A DNA stretch of 64,000 nt from Streptosporangium subroseum (GTDB lineage Bacteria; Actinomycetota; Actinomycetes; Streptosporangiales; Streptosporangiaceae): positions 62,001 to 126,000 of the forward strand of contig NZ_FZOD01000010.1 of the NCBI RefSeq assembly GCF_900188345.1. Direction: 5' to 3'. Position numbers and translations under genes: made by a program. Shown here piece after piece: positions 43,705 to 53,495 of this stretch. The notes under the pieces are model-generated. The model saw only the letters and a list, made by a program, of their open reading frames with translations. It had not been told where the DNA came from and searched no databases. The number at the start of each line of letters is the position of its first letter. The stretch's first letter is position 1.

Positions 43705-45696
43705 TCAGCTCTCGACGAGCTCCTCGTCGAGCGGATCCGCGGCGCCGCTGAACTGCGCGGCGTACAGCCGGTGGTAGGCGCCCCGAGTGGCGAGGAGCTC
43801 CTCGTGGGTGCCCTGTTCGACGATGCGCCCGGACTCCATCACCAGGATGAGGTCCGCGTCGCGGATGGTGGACAGCCGGTGGGCGATGACGAAGCTGGTG
43901 CGGTCCGAGCGCAGCGCGGCCATCGCGTGCTGCACCAGGACCTCGGTCCGGGTGTCGACCGAGCTGGTGGCCTCGTCGAGGATGAGCAGGGACGGGTCGG
44001 CGAGGAAGGCGCGGGCGATGGTCAGCAGCTGCTTCTCTCCGGCGCTGACGTTGTTCCCCTCGTCGTCGATCACGGTGTCGTAGCCGTCGGGCAGGGTCTG
44101 CACGAACCGGTCGACGAACGTGGCCCGCGCGGCGGCCTGGATCTGCTCCTCGGTGGCCTGGGGGTTGCCGTAGGCGAGGTTGTCGCGGATGGTGCCGCCG
44201 AACAGCCAGGTGTCCTGCAGCACCATGCCGATGTGCGAGCGCAGGTCGTCGCGGCTCATCGCGGTGATGTCGACGCCGTCGAGGGTGATCCGGCCGGCGT
44301 CCAGCTCGTAGAAGCGCATGACCAGGTTGACGAGGGTGGTCTTGCCCGCTCCCGTCGGGCCGACGATCGCGACCGTGTGCCCGGGTTCGGCCACCAGGGA
44401 CAGATCCTCGATGAGGGGCTGCTCCTCGTTGTAGCGGAAGGACACGTGCTCGAACTCGACGCGGCCCTGCCGGACGGTGGGCAGCACCGGGGTGGCGGGA
44501 TCGGGCTCCTGCTCCTCGGCGTCCAGCAGCTCGAAGACCCGCTCGGCCGACGCCACGCCCGACTGCAGGAGGTTGGCCATCGAGGCCACCTGGGTCAGGG
44601 GCTGGGTGAACTGCCGTGAGTACTGGATGAACGCCTGGACGTCGCCCAGGCTCAGCGATCCGGTGGCGACCCGCAGGCCTCCGACGACGGCGATGGCGAC
44701 GTAGTTGAGGTTTCCGATGAACATCATCATCGGCATGATGAGCCCGGAGATGAACTGGGCGCCGAAGCTGGACGTGAAGAGCTTCTCGTTCCTCTCGCGG
44801 AACACCTCCTCGACCTCCGGCAGGCGTCCGAACACCTTCACCAGCTCGTGGCCGGTGAACGCCTCCTCGATGTGGGCGTTCAGGGCGCCGGTGTGGGACC
44901 ACTGCGCGACGAACAGCTTCTGCGAGCGTTTTGCGATCTGCCCGGTGGCGAACACCGACAGTGGGATGGTCACCAGGGCGATCAGCGCGAGCAGCGGCGA
45001 GATCACGAACATCATCGCCAGCACGCCGATCAGGGTCAGCAGCGAGGTCAGCAGCTGGCTCATCGTCTGCTGCAGGGTCTGGGACACGTTGTCGATGTCG
45101 TTGGTGACCCGGCTGAGCAGCTCACCGCGGGGCTGGCCGTCGAAGAACCGCAGGGGGAGCCGGTTGATCTTGTCCTCGACGTCCGACCGGAGCCGGAACA
45201 CGGTGCGCTGCACCACGCCGTTGAACAGGTAACCCTGCATCCAGGCGAAGACCGACGCCGCGACGTAGAGCACCAGGACCCACATCAGGACGGTGCCCAG
45301 AGCGCCGAAGTCGATCCCGTGACCGGGCACGACGTCCATCCCCGAGAGCAGGCCGGCGAAGTTGTCGTTGCCCGACGCCTGGGCGGCCTGGACCGCCTGC
45401 TCCTTGGTCGTTCCGAGGGGCAGCTGCTTGCTGATCACGCCGGTGAAGATCAGGTCTGTCGCGCGACCGAGGATCTTCGGTCCGATGACGGAGAACACCA
45501 CGCTGATCACAGCCAGGCTGATCACGGCCAGGATCTTCGGGCGTTCGGGGGCCAGCCGCCGCATCAGCCGCCGGGCGGACGGCCCGAAGTTCATCGACTT
45601 CTCCGCGGGCATCCCGCCGCCCGCGAACGGTCCCCGTCCGAAGCCTCCGCCTCCCGCGGGCGGTCGGGGCCGCGCGGATGTCATGGGGGTGCTCAT
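43705..45696 (-). CDS. ABC exporter half-transporter, catalytic partner (type IV fold)
   Basis: This 663-residue protein has a Gly/Pro-rich front, six membrane helices at about 55-360 and a C-terminal nucleotide-binding domain: Walker [11 protein letters not shown]-loop, signature NVSAGEKQL (non-canonical), Walker [13 protein letters not shown] with the catalytic Glu, and an H-loop AHRLST. Its start overlaps the stop of the first half-transporter. The pattern (canonical Walker B here, degenerate signature here, degenerate Walker B in the partner) is that of asymmetric heterodimers such as TM287/288 and BmrCD. It probably exports drugs or lipids. Confidence 0.92.
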   Translation of the reverse strand: MSTPMTSARPRPPAGGGGFGRGPFAGGGMPAEKSMNFGPSARRLMRRLAPERPKILAVISLAVISVVFSVIGPKILGRATDLIFTGVISKQLPLGTTKEQAVQAAQASGNDNFAGLLSGMDVVPGHGIDFGALGTVLMWVLVLYVAASVFAWMQGYLFNGVVQRTVFRLRSDVEDKINRLPLRFFDGQPRGELLSRVTNDIDNVSQTLQQTMSQLLTSLLTLIGVLAMMFVISPLLALIALVTIPLSVFATGQIAKRSQKLFVAQWSHTGALNAHIEEAFTGHELVKVFGRLPEVEEVFRERNEKLFTSSFGAQFISGLIMPMMMFIGNLNYVAIAVVGGLRVATGSLSLGDVQAFIQYSRQFTQPLTQVASMANLLQSGVASAERVFELLDAEEQEPDPATPVLPTVRQGRVEFEHVSFRYNEEQPLIEDLSLVAEPGHTVAIVGPTGAGKTTLVNLVMRFYELDAGRITLDGVDITAMSRDDLRSHIGMVLQDTWLFGGTIRDNLAYGNPQATEEQIQAAARATFVDRFVQTLPDGYDTVIDDEGNNVSAGEKQLLTIARAFLADPSLLILDEATSSVDTRTEVLVQHAMAALRSDRTSFVIAHRLSTIRDADLILVMESGRIVEQGTHEELLATRGAYHRLYAAQFSGAADPLDEELVES

Positions 45697-47426
45697 GCTG
45701 CGCTCTCCACGGCTAGTTGGGACTCGACGATCTCGATGTAGGTCGGGCAGGAATCCAGCAGCTCGTCGTGGGTTCCCTTGCCGACGATCACGCCGTCGTC
45801 GAGGACGATGATCTGGTCGGCGTCGGCGATGGTGGAGATCCGCTGGCCGACGATGATGACGGCGGCCTGGGCGGTGTGCGGACGCAGGGCGGCGCGTAGC
45901 CGGGCGTCGGTGGACAGGTCGAGGGCGGAGAAGGAGTCGTCGAACAGGTAGATCTCGGGCTTGCTGACCAGCGCCCGGGCGATGGAGAGCCGCTGCCGCT
46001 GTCCGCCGGACACGTTTGTGCCGCCCTGGGTGATGGGCGCCTCAAGGGCTTCGGGCATCGCCTCGACGAAGTCGCGGGCCTGGGCGACCTCCAGCGCCTC
46101 CCACAGCTCCTCGTCGGTGGCGTCCGGGTTGCCGTACCGCAGGTTGCTCGCGACGGTTCCGCTGAACAGGTACGGCTTCTGCGGCACCAGGCCGATGCGC
46201 GTCCAGAGCATCTGGGGATCGAGCTCGCGGACGTCGACACCGTCGACCGACACCGTGCCGGCGGTGGCGTCGAACAGCCGGGGGATCAGGGAGACCAGCG
46301 TCGTCTTGCCCGAACCGGTGCTGCCGATGATGGCGGTGGTCTGTCCCGCCGTGGTGCGGAAGGAGATGCCGGACAGCACCGGCGCCGCCGCACCCGGGTA
46401 GCGGAACTCGACGTCGCGCATTTCCAGCTCGCCGCGAGTGTGCACCTGCCGTACGGGGTTCTTGGGCGGGACCACCGACGACTCGGTGTCCAGCACCTCG
46501 ATGATGCGCTCGGCGCAGACCGCGGCGCGCGGAATCATGATCGAGATGAAGGTGGCCATCATCACCGAGGTGAGGATCTGCATCAGATACATGAGGAACG
46601 CGGTGAGGGCGCCGATCTGCATCTCACCGCTGTCCACCCGGCTGGAGCCGAACCAGAGCACGGCGACGCTGGAGGCGTTGAGGATCAGCATCACGATGGG
46701 GAAGATGAGCGCGGTCAGTCGTCCGACACGCAGCGAGGTGTCGGTCAGCGCGGTGTTCGCCACGGCGAACCGCTGGGTCTCCTCACGCTCGCGGACGAAG
46801 GCGCGGACGACGCGGATACCGGAGAGCTGCTCACGCATCACCTGGTTGACCGTGTCGATGCGGGTCTGCAGCGCGCGGAACTGGGGAACCATGCGGGAGA
46901 TGATCAGGCCGATCGACACCAGCAGCGCGGGGACGCAGACGAGCATGAGCCATGACAGGCCGATGTCCTGCCGCAACGCCATGATGATTCCGCCGACGCA
47001 CATGATCGGCGCGGCGACCAGCATCGTGCAGGTCATCACCACGAGGATCTGGACCTGCTGCACGTCGTTGATGCTGCGGGTGATCAACGAGGGTGCCCCG
47101 AACTGGGAGACCTCACGGGCGGAGAACCCGCCCACCTGGTGGAAGACGGCCGAGCGGACGTCGCGTCCGAATCCCATCGCCGCGCGGGCGCCGTAGTAGA
47201 CCGCCGCGATCGAGCAGGCGATCTGTACGAGGGACACGGCCAGCATCCAGCCGCCGGTGGTCAGGATGTAGCCGGTGTCGCCGACGGCGACACCCTGGTC
47301 GATGATGTCGGCGTTCAGGCTGGGCAGGTACAGCGAGGCCATGGTGCCGACCAGCTGCAGCACCACCACGATGATCAATGTTGATGAGTAGGGCTTGAGG
47401 TAGGTGCGTAGCAACCGACTCAGCAT
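45693..47426 (-). CDS. ABC exporter half-transporter with degenerate Walker B (type IV fold)
   Basis: This 577-residue protein has six membrane helices in residues 1-310 and an ATPase domain with Walker [10 protein letters not shown], signature [11 protein letters not shown] and Walker [13 protein letters not shown]. The residue after the Walker B Asp is Asp, not the catalytic Glu, so this site hydrolyses ATP poorly. It pairs with the partner encoded next (ATGA overlap) and follows a TetR gene in the same operon. Confidence 0.92.
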   Translation of the reverse strand: MLSRLLRTYLKPYSSTLIIVVVLQLVGTMASLYLPSLNADIIDQGVAVGDTGYILTTGGWMLAVSLVQIACSIAAVYYGARAAMGFGRDVRSAVFHQVGGFSAREVSQFGAPSLITRSINDVQQVQILVVMTCTMLVAAPIMCVGGIIMALRQDIGLSWLMLVCVPALLVSIGLIISRMVPQFRALQTRIDTVNQVMREQLSGIRVVRAFVREREETQRFAVANTALTDTSLRVGRLTALIFPIVMLILNASSVAVLWFGSSRVDSGEMQIGALTAFLMYLMQILTSVMMATFISIMIPRAAVCAERIIEVLDTESSVVPPKNPVRQVHTRGELEMRDVEFRYPGAAAPVLSGISFRTTAGQTTAIIGSTGSGKTTLVSLIPRLFDATAGTVSVDGVDVRELDPQMLWTRIGLVPQKPYLFSGTVASNLRYGNPDATDEELWEALEVAQARDFVEAMPEALEAPITQGGTNVSGGQRQRLSIARALVSKPEIYLFDDSFSALDLSTDARLRAALRPHTAQAAVIIVGQRISTIADADQIIVLDDGVIVGKGTHDELLDSCPTYIEIVESQLAVESAA

Positions 47427-47511
47427 GGGGGCTCTCCACTTGAGGCGTCCGGGCGGGGCGCGTCTGAGGCGTCCGCGCGGAGCGCGTCGTGTTCAGGGGG
47501 AATGTCGTGCT

Positions 47512-48252
47512 CTAAGGCGAGGTCGTGTTCGGAGGGTTCGGGGGGCTCGGAGGGAGGGCCGTGTTGGGGGCGCAGGTGGATTCCGTGGGTTCGGGGGAAA
47601 GGTCGGGTTCGGGGTTCGGATCGGGTTCGGGATTCGGACCGTGTTCGGGGCTTGGATCGTGTCCGGGGCGCAGGCGGATTCCGTCCAGCAACATGGAGAC
47701 GATCTCCGGAGACGACAGCGGGTTGCCCTCGACGAGCCGGGGATGGCTGCCCGCGGTGGTCATCAGTTGCAGGCGGCGCGCGGCCTCCAGTGGCTCGCAT
47801 CGCAGCCGGTCGGGGCCGGGCTCGATCAGGTCGGCGAGCGCCTGCCGGATGACGTTGCCCTGATCGGTGCGGGCCCGGGGGTTGCGACGGGCCTCCGCGA
47901 GCCAGGGCGGTCCCAGCGCGTCCACCAGCCGGAAGATGCGCGTCGTGTGCTCTCGCAGGATCTCGACCGCCGCGACGAGCCTGACCCGCAGGGGAGCCGT
48001 ACGGTCGACGGCTGCCAGGTCTCGCAGCAGCGGGGAGAGGTCGAAGGCGCTGGCCACGGCCGCGTCCACGAGCTCTTCCTTGGTGGCGAAGACCCGGAAG
48101 ATCGTCCCCTCCGCCACACCGGCGGCCTGCGCGATCTGCCGGGTGCTCACGTCGGGGCCGTGGGCGAGCACCAGTGACAGGGTGGACGCGATGAGTGCGG
48201 CCCGCCGTTCGTCCGGTGGGAGTGGAGCGGCGCGCTGGGAGGTCGAAATCAC
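47512..48252 (-). CDS. TetR-family regulator of the heterodimeric ABC exporter
   Basis: The start is taken as GTG 48252: the frame is open to 48291, but a 35-bp inverted repeat covers the 48266-48300 region and fits an operator, not coding DNA. The 246-residue protein has its HTH at about 35-65 (VSTRQIAQAAGVAEGTIFRV then FATKEELVDAAV) and a helical ligand domain. The last 45 residues are a Pro/Glu/Asn-rich tail with repeats (NPEPDPNPEPDLSPEP) encoded by a GGTTCGG-type DNA repeat. It is first in the operon with the two ABC genes. Confidence 0.84.
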   Translation of the reverse strand: MISTSQRAAPLPPDERRAALIASTLSLVLAHGPDVSTRQIAQAAGVAEGTIFRVFATKEELVDAAVASAFDLSPLLRDLAAVDRTAPLRVRLVAAVEILREHTTRIFRLVDALGPPWLAEARRNPRARTDQGNVIRQALADLIEPGPDRLRCEPLEAARRLQLMTTAGSHPRLVEGNPLSSPEIVSMLLDGIRLRPGHDPSPEHGPNPEPDPNPEPDLSPEPTESTCAPNTALPPSPPNPPNTTSP

Positions 48253-48563
48253 ATTCTTTACCCTACCCGAGTGAGTGAGTGAGTGGCTCACTCACTCGGG
48301 AGTTCGGTTCCGTCCTCGGCGAACAAATGCCAGGAACCGGATGCTTCCGGCGCGGACGGTGAGGGCGGCCGGGAGACGCCTGGCCGTACCATTCGCCGGT
48401 TTGACCATGGTGTTTGTTAGGGCGGCGAGGGCGGGGGTATGGCCGCCTGCGTCGGTCTCGTCGGGGCGGCCGAAGGCGAGATCGATCATCGGTCCGCATC
48501 CGGTGAGACGGCCGTTCCGGCCTGACGTGGAGAGGAGAGACCTGAGGTGGAGAGGAGAGAACG
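48253..48563. other. divergent promoter region
   Basis: About 310 bases between the TetR operon and the DUF3140 gene. It holds the operator and, close to DUF3140, a duplicated GTGGAGAGGAGAGA (48527-48540 and 48547-48560), the second copy being the ribosome-binding site. Confidence 0.5.
48266..48300. promoter_or_regulatory. TetR operator: 14-bp-arm inverted repeat of GAGTGAG type
   Basis: CCCGAGTGAGTGAG and CTCACTCACTCGGG with a seven-base centre, 14 bp upstream of the chosen TetR start. It also decides that start. Confidence 0.72.
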
Positions 48564-48917
48564 GTGGCCGAGAATTCGGATCTGATCTTCGATCTGGTGT
48601 GGCAGGAATTCCACGAGATCGTGAACATGACGTCGGATGAACTACGGGCCTTTCTGCTGGCGTCCGGCTCCGGGGAGGTTTTCCCGGGGGATCCCGAGTC
48701 GCAGATGCCAGAACTCGGGCGTCAGGTGCTGCGGGTTCTCGGCAAACGCAAGATCGACCTCACCCAGGACGACATCGAGACGATGCAGCGGGCCATCGAC
48801 CGCGTCGAGGACGCGCTGACCGACACTTCCTTCGACGCCGAGGATGACGACGATCGGCGGCGGGCACTGCTGGAGGTCGGACACAACCCGCTCAGGCCAT
48901 CGCGAATGGGAATCTGA
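48564..48917 (+). CDS. DUF3140 protein
   Basis: The start GTG 48564 follows a GAGGAG ribosome-binding site. The 117-residue acidic protein matches DUF3140: FDLVWQEFHEIVNMTSDELR near the front and a final stretch with LLEVGHNPLRPSR. The family is small, helical and cytoplasmic. It is sometimes described as DNA-binding, but no activity is established. Single gene. Confidence 0.82.
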   Translation: MAENSDLIFDLVWQEFHEIVNMTSDELRAFLLASGSGEVFPGDPESQMPELGRQVLRVLGKRKIDLTQDDIETMQRAIDRVEDALTDTSFDAEDDDDRRRALLEVGHNPLRPSRMGI

Positions 48918-49020
48918 CCCGTCCCGCCACCGGCAGGGGATGTGTGGTCATCCCGCTGCCGGCGGGGAGAAGAAGAAGCCGTCGATCGACACGGCCTCGG
49001 CCTCGGTCGAGATCTGCCGG

Positions 49021-49110
49021 CTCCGTCACCCGGTTCCGTGCCCCACGGGACGGCTCCGTCACCCGGCCTGTGCCGTATGGGTCCGTCACCCGGCCTGTGC
49101 CGTACGGGGC
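49021..49110. repeat. 27-28-bp imperfect tandem repeat, three copies
   Basis: Three units sharing TCCGTCACCCGG and TGCCGTA-like ends start at 49022, 49055 and 49081. They lie just past the end of the epimerase gene. Confidence 0.6.
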
Positions 49111-49115
49111 AGAAC

Positions 49116-50087
49116 CTACGACCGGGCTCGCCAGCGGGACAGGATGTCGGCCTCCCGGTCGGGGGTGATCGTGGTGCTCGTCGAGAAGGAGGCCTCCGCG
49201 TCGCGGATCTCGCGCACCGACTGGCCGAGGGGGCGCGGGCTGAGCCCCGCGGCGTAGGCGGCGGCCGGGTTCGCGGTGTTGATCGAGATTCCGTCCTCAC
49301 CCATCGGCCAGAGCGGCAGTGACCGGCTGTCTTCGCCCTCGGCCGTCAGGAAGTCCTGCCCGACCCAGGTCAGGGTGGTCCCGGGAGGCGCGACCTCGGC
49401 CACGATCGCCTCCAGCATGTCGCCGAAGGAGAACGGCGGGGCGGGGCTGACCGCGTGGAAGGTGCCCGAGCCCGTCTTCTCGATCATGGCGATGATCCAG
49501 GAGGCCATGTCACGTCCGTCGATCACCTGGATGGGGTCGTCGGGGTTGCCGGGCGCGAGAACCTCGCCGCCGCGCGCGATCCGGTTCACCCAGTAGGTGA
49601 AGCGGCCGGTGTAGTCGTACGGGCCGATCACATACGTGGGCCGTACGATCAGCGTCTCAGGCCCGAACGCGTCGGTCGCCGCCCGCTCGCACAGCACCTT
49701 CAGCGGGCCGTAGGTCTTGCCGTTCACCTCTTCCGTGACCGGTCCGTCGAACTCGACCAGCGGCGCGTCCTCGGTGAAGTTCGGCGTCTCCGGGGCGTAC
49801 ACCGAGGCGGTGGAGACGAAGACGTACTGGCCGGTGGAGAGCGCGCCGGCGAGATGGGTGACCTGTGACGGCAGGTAGGCGCTGACGTCGATCGTCACGT
49901 CCCACCGCCGGTCACGCAGGACCGACAGGTCCGCGTCGCGGTCGGCCAGCAGGTGCTCGGCCTCGGGGAACAGGTCCGGACCCGTCTTCCCGCGGTGTAT
50001 CAGGGAAACCTCGTGCCCGGCCGTGAGCGCGGCCTCGGTGATGTGACGGCCGACGAACCGGGTTCCGCCAATGATCAGAATCTTCAT
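49116..50087 (-). CDS. NAD-dependent epimerase/dehydratase (extended SDR)
   Basis: The start is ATG 50087. The 323-residue protein opens with the Rossmann motif MKILIIGGTRFVGRHI. It has a strand VSTASVY, a TYGPLK-type YxxxK segment (in KTYGPLKVLCE), VRPTYVIGPYDYTGRFTYW and a C-terminal substrate region. This resembles NAD(P)-dependent reductases related to isoflavone reductase or sugar epimerases. No pathway genes are next to it, so the substrate remains unknown. Confidence 0.85.
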   Translation of the reverse strand: MKILIIGGTRFVGRHITEAALTAGHEVSLIHRGKTGPDLFPEAEHLLADRDADLSVLRDRRWDVTIDVSAYLPSQVTHLAGALSTGQYVFVSTASVYAPETPNFTEDAPLVEFDGPVTEEVNGKTYGPLKVLCERAATDAFGPETLIVRPTYVIGPYDYTGRFTYWVNRIARGGEVLAPGNPDDPIQVIDGRDMASWIIAMIEKTGSGTFHAVSPAPPFSFGDMLEAIVAEVAPPGTTLTWVGQDFLTAEGEDSRSLPLWPMGEDGISINTANPAAAYAAGLSPRPLGQSVREIRDAEASFSTSTTITPDREADILSRWRARS

Positions 50088-50428
50088 GCATGCCATTTTG
50101 TCGCATATTTGGATGGGTTTGATTTGCCGTCCCCGGGGTGAGGCGACGACGTTCGCGCCGCGCGCCTCGGGGGGCCGTGGCCGCCTGCTTCAGGGGGCCG
50201 TGGTTGTGCGGGCCGTTCGCGCCGCGTGCTGCGGGAACTCGGTCGGGTCGAGCGTTCACGCTGCGTGTTCGGGGCTACGGTGCGTAGAGTTTTCGCACCG
50301 CGTGTTTCGGGGTCACGGTCGTGAGGAAAGTTCACGCCGCGTGCTTCGAGAGTCGAAGCCGTGGTGGTTTTTCTCTGGCGTCATCTGAATTTTTCGGCCT
50401 TTCCCGTTAAAAGTTAAAAGCAGGCCGG
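50088..50428. other. gap with degenerate repeats
   Basis: About 340 bases. A motif like TTCACGCCGCGTGCTTCG recurs at roughly 60-bp steps (near 50148, 50216, 50253, 50298 and 50331) with many changes. No gene is supported. Confidence 0.5.
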
Positions 50429-50729
50429 ATGGGGCTTGCCGGAGAACGCCTGGAGGACCTGCGGCTGATCGTCAGCGAGCTGGCCGCGAACAGCCTCGAC
50501 TACGGCGGTGGGTCGGGGGTTCTGCGCCTGTGGCCGGAGGATCCGCGGGTGGTCTTCGACATCAGTGACGCCGGTCACATCGCCGACCCCCTCGCCGGGC
50601 GCCGCCCGGTCGGCCCCCGCCACCCGGGACTCCCGCGGCCTCCTCGTGACCAACCTCCTCAGCGATCTCGTCCGCGTCCACACCTCTCACGGCGCCACCA
50701 CCGTCCGCGTCTACTTCAACATCCGCTGA
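50429..50729 (+). pseudogene. anti-sigma-factor kinase-like ATPase remnant (frameshifted)
   Basis: The first part (LAGERLEDLRLIVSELAANS then LDYGGGSGVLRLWPEDPRVV) is the N-box side of the HATPase_c_2 domain of RsbW/SpoIIAB-like proteins. After ADPLAGRRPVGP the match moves to another frame: TRDSRGLLVTNLLSDLVRVH then TSHGATTVRVYF and a stop at 50729. A base change near 50610-50630 explains this. The first 50 residues or so of the family are missing and an in-frame TAA lies upstream at 50408. It is a dead gene. Confidence 0.72.
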
Positions 50730-50844
50730 TCTTCTTCCTGGCGTGAACGACCGGAGGGGCCTCCCCGGGGTTCGCGTTTCACGGCACCGTCAAGGGGCAG
50801 GGCTTCACTCGCCGTCACCGTCTGTCTGTCCGGAAGAGCGTTTG

Positions 50845-51219
50845 ATGCCCGAACTTCACCTGCAGACGCCCGCCGCGGAGTTCTGGGCCACGGCCGACGA
50901 GGGCGTGGGGGTCGTGGTGATCCGGGGAAGCCTCGACTTCTCGATCCACGATCTCGCCGGTGACTTCCTCGACCGGGCCTTCGCCCTGTTCGGCTCGGAC
51001 CTGATCGTGGATCTCTCGGGTCTCGCCCTCCTGGACTCCCGGGCGACCGGTCTCATCGTGACCTGCTGGAAGCATGCCCTCAGCGAGGACGGCTGGTTCG
51101 CTCTGGTGGCCACCGAGCGCGGCGCCACCCGCATCCTCTGGATCACCGGGCTGACGATGCGCATCCCCGTCTTCCCCACGCTCCGGGACGCCCTGGACGC
51201 CCGGCCCGCTCGTCCCTAG
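50845..51219 (+). CDS. STAS-domain anti-sigma-factor antagonist
   Basis: The start is ATG 50845, giving 124 residues. The STAS fold is seen as VVVIRGSLDFSIHDLAG, the switch loop DLSGLALLDSRATGLIVTCW with the Ser that partner kinases phosphorylate, and a C-terminal LTMRIPVFPTLRDALDA. It acts in the cytoplasm by binding an anti-sigma kinase. The adjacent kinase-like gene is dead, so its partner must be elsewhere. Confidence 0.84.
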   Translation: MPELHLQTPAAEFWATADEGVGVVVIRGSLDFSIHDLAGDFLDRAFALFGSDLIVDLSGLALLDSRATGLIVTCWKHALSEDGWFALVATERGATRILWITGLTMRIPVFPTLRDALDARPARP

Positions 51220-51250
51220 ACGAGTGCCTCCGATACGGTCCGCGGCCCGG

Positions 51251-51796
51251 TCATGATGCGGCGTCGAGCTGCTTCCTGACCGCCGCTACCCGGTCCGGCA
51301 GCATGCCCGGGGAGATCGGCACGCACTCGTAGCCGAGTGAGACGTAGGTGTCCTGGTGGACCCGCTCGAATCGCAGCGACTCCTCGAAGGAGATCAATCG
51401 CGCGTCGGTCGGTGTGACGAACCCGAGGTTTTGGATGAAGAAGACCTTCCTGGCGTAGATCTGCTGAGCTTGGATGCGTTCCAATTCGCGGGACAGGGCC
51501 GGAGAGACGGGATGGCCGAGATAAATGGCCAGGGCGTAGGTGCAGACGGGTGATCGATCGTAGATCTGTACATCGCCGGGAAGGGCCGTGGCCTGTTCCT
51601 GCCGCCGGCGCTGCAAGGTGGTGATCGCCTCCACGAAGGACGGCTTCGTCCACGGCTCGGGTTCGCCCCGGGCCTGGTGCAGGGCGATGACATCTGTCGC
51701 CGCCTCCTCGACGACGGTGTAGCCGTCACACTCCAGCCAACGCAGGATCGCCGTCTTCCCGGCCCCAGGGGTGCCGGTCAGGATGTAGCGCTTCAT
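51251..51796 (-). CDS. AAA-family P-loop ATPase (AAA_28 type)
   Basis: The start ATG 51796 follows GGGGG. The 181-residue protein has MKRYILTGTPGAGKTAILRW with Walker A, then EEAATDVIALHQARGEP, a YDRSPVCTYALAIYLG segment with the Asp of Walker B, and an Arg-bearing C-terminus. This is the AAA_28/NadR-like group of nucleotide kinases or NTPases with unknown substrates. Its gene is convergent with the STAS gene. Confidence 0.82.
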   Translation of the reverse strand: MKRYILTGTPGAGKTAILRWLECDGYTVVEEAATDVIALHQARGEPEPWTKPSFVEAITTLQRRRQEQATALPGDVQIYDRSPVCTYALAIYLGHPVSPALSRELERIQAQQIYARKVFFIQNLGFVTPTDARLISFEESLRFERVHQDTYVSLGYECVPISPGMLPDRVAAVRKQLDAAS

Positions 51797-51882
51797 CAAT
51801 TGCCCCCGTATGTCTCGGACCGGGCCGCCTACGGCCACGCGTCCGGCTTTCCCCCGAACGCCCGGACCGCTCGTTCTCAGGG

Positions 51883-52383
51883 TCAGTAGCCGCCGAACCA
51901 GCCGGGCACGTCGAGCCGGAAGAAGTCCGTCGGTGTCACCGCGCGCAGATCGGCCTCCAGGGCGCGCAGACGCTCCTCCCCGAGGGTCTTCGCCCAGCCC
52001 GCCCGCAGGTCGTCGAAGATGCGCGCCGACCGCACCAGGCTGTCCACGCCCCGCTCGGTCAGCCGTACGATCTTGCGCCGCGCGTCGGCGGGGTCGGAGC
52101 CGCGCTCGACGTAGCCCAGGTGCTCCAGGGTGTCGATCGTTTTGCCCGCCGCCTGCTTGGAGATTCCCAGCCGCCTGCCGAGCTCGACGGCGGTCGTGCC
52201 GCGCGAGCCGATCGCCTGGAGGACGAATCCGTGCATCGGACGCATGTCGGGATGGCCCTGGCGGGCGAGCTCGGCGTGGAGCTCGTCGATGAGGACCCGG
52301 AAGCCGAGGAAGAGCCGGAGCGGAAGTTCGAAGCCGGGAGGGTCAGCTGACACGATCGACGGCCCGCCTCGCTGTGTCGACAC
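51883..52383 (-). CDS. MarR-family regulator
   Basis: This 166-residue protein has a winged helix at about 60-110: TTAVELGRRLGISKQAAGKT then IDTLEHLGYVERGSDPADAR and KIVRLTERGV. The dimer helices are at each end. The GTG at 52383 sits right after a TATA-like CAATAT on the minus strand and lacks a ribosome-binding site, so a leaderless mRNA is likely; GTG 52353 is the alternative. The target is not evident. Confidence 0.83.
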   Translation of the reverse strand: MSTQRGGPSIVSADPPGFELPLRLFLGFRVLIDELHAELARQGHPDMRPMHGFVLQAIGSRGTTAVELGRRLGISKQAAGKTIDTLEHLGYVERGSDPADARRKIVRLTERGVDSLVRSARIFDDLRAGWAKTLGEERLRALEADLRAVTPTDFFRLDVPGWFGGY

Positions 52384-52413
52384 CTATATTGTCCAGTTTA
52401 GCAATGGAAGGCG

Positions 52414-52857
52414 TCATCGGGGATGACGGCGATCATGGAGCCAGACGTCGGTCTGGCGGGTGGTGACGGGTCTGGCGGGGGTGGCGACCGAGCGGCGGGT
52501 GGCCCGGGTCTCGGTCACGGTGAAGCTGGTGACCACGTGCCGGTTGTGCAGGAGGAAGCCCACCACGCCCGCGATCGCCTGCACGCTGTCCTCGGCGCGG
52601 GCATGGCCGGTCAGGAGATAGACCAGCGGCGTGGACGGCTGGTCGAGGGCGAAACGGCGGCCGTGATGGTGGACGTCCTGCAAGGTCCTGATGGGGATCG
52701 GCCGGTCGGTGGTGAACCACGCGACGACCTCCCAGAACGACAGCTCCGGGTCGGCGTCGGTCGATTCCTCGTAGCATGCCACGCAGCCTCGACGGGCATC
52801 CTGCCCATGAGGGCACGCCCACGAGCTGGGGTCGTGCGGCATGCTGCGCTCAGACAT
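52414..52857 (-). CDS. unrecognised protein with Cys/His motif, copy A of tandem pair
   Basis: This 147-residue protein begins MSERSMPHDPSSWACPHGQD then ARRGCVACYEE, giving a CPHG...C..C pattern that could hold a zinc ion. The body is a compact alpha/beta domain with FWEVVAWFTTDRPIPIRTLQ, DVHHHGRRFALDQPS, VYLLTG and FTVTETRATRRS. I do not recognise the family. It has no signal peptide. A GGAAGG ribosome-binding site precedes it. It is about half identical to the next gene and is plainly its paralogue. Confidence 0.72.
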   Translation of the reverse strand: MSERSMPHDPSSWACPHGQDARRGCVACYEESTDADPELSFWEVVAWFTTDRPIPIRTLQDVHHHGRRFALDQPSTPLVYLLTGHARAEDSVQAIAGVVGFLLHNRHVVTSFTVTETRATRRSVATPARPVTTRQTDVWLHDRRHPR

Positions 52858-53054
52858 GAGCTGACCGTACCTTCCCGGGGTGAGGTACCAAAGTTCCCCC
52901 AGAGCAAGGCGTCAATCAAGTCCGGATGAGTTCATCCCCTTCGCCACCTTGTGGTCTTCGCCGTCCCGGCCGTTCTCACCGCGCCAGGTCTGTCCCGCCG
53001 CTTTCCGGGTGCGGCGGGAGATCACGTCGATGGCGTCGCGGTCTGGAGCGCTCC

Positions 53055-53495
53055 TCAGGAGGGCCCGCGCTCGTGGAGCCATACGTCTGTCTGGCGGGTG
53101 GTCTTGGGCTTGGTGGCCGTGGCGGGTGAGCGGTGGGTGGCCCGGGTCTCGGTGACGGTGAAGGTGGCGATCACGTGCCGGTTCTGCAGGAGAAAGCCGA
53201 TCACGCCCGCCACGGCCTGAACGCCGTCGCGGGCGTAGGCTTCGCCGGTCAGGAGGTAGACGAGCGGGGCGGACGGCTGGTCGAGGGCGAAATGGCGGCC
53301 GTGGTGGTGGACGTCCTGAATGGTCCTTATGGGGATGGGCCGGTCGGTGGTGAACCAGGCGGCGACCGTCCAGAACGTCAGCTCCTGGCTGGGGCGGGCT
53401 GATTCCTCGTAGCAGGCCTCGCAGCCTCGGCGGGCGTCCTGCCCGTGGGGGCACGACCATGAAGTGGCGTCGTGTGGCATGCTGCGTTCAGACAT
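53055..53495 (-). CDS. unrecognised protein with Cys/His motif, copy B of tandem pair
   Basis: A 146-residue paralogue of the neighbouring protein. It has the same N-terminal CPHGQDARRGCEACYEE, the middle DVHHHGRHFALDQPS and the end TTRQTDVWLH. The leader GGTACGGTCAGCTCATG is the same in both genes, so the duplication included upstream DNA. Residues around the Cys/His cluster and the DVHHHG motif are the most constant and should be functional. The function is unknown. Confidence 0.72.
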   Translation of the reverse strand: MSERSMPHDATSWSCPHGQDARRGCEACYEESARPSQELTFWTVAAWFTTDRPIPIRTIQDVHHHGRHFALDQPSAPLVYLLTGEAYARDGVQAVAGVIGFLLQNRHVIATFTVTETRATHRSPATATKPKTTRQTDVWLHERGPS

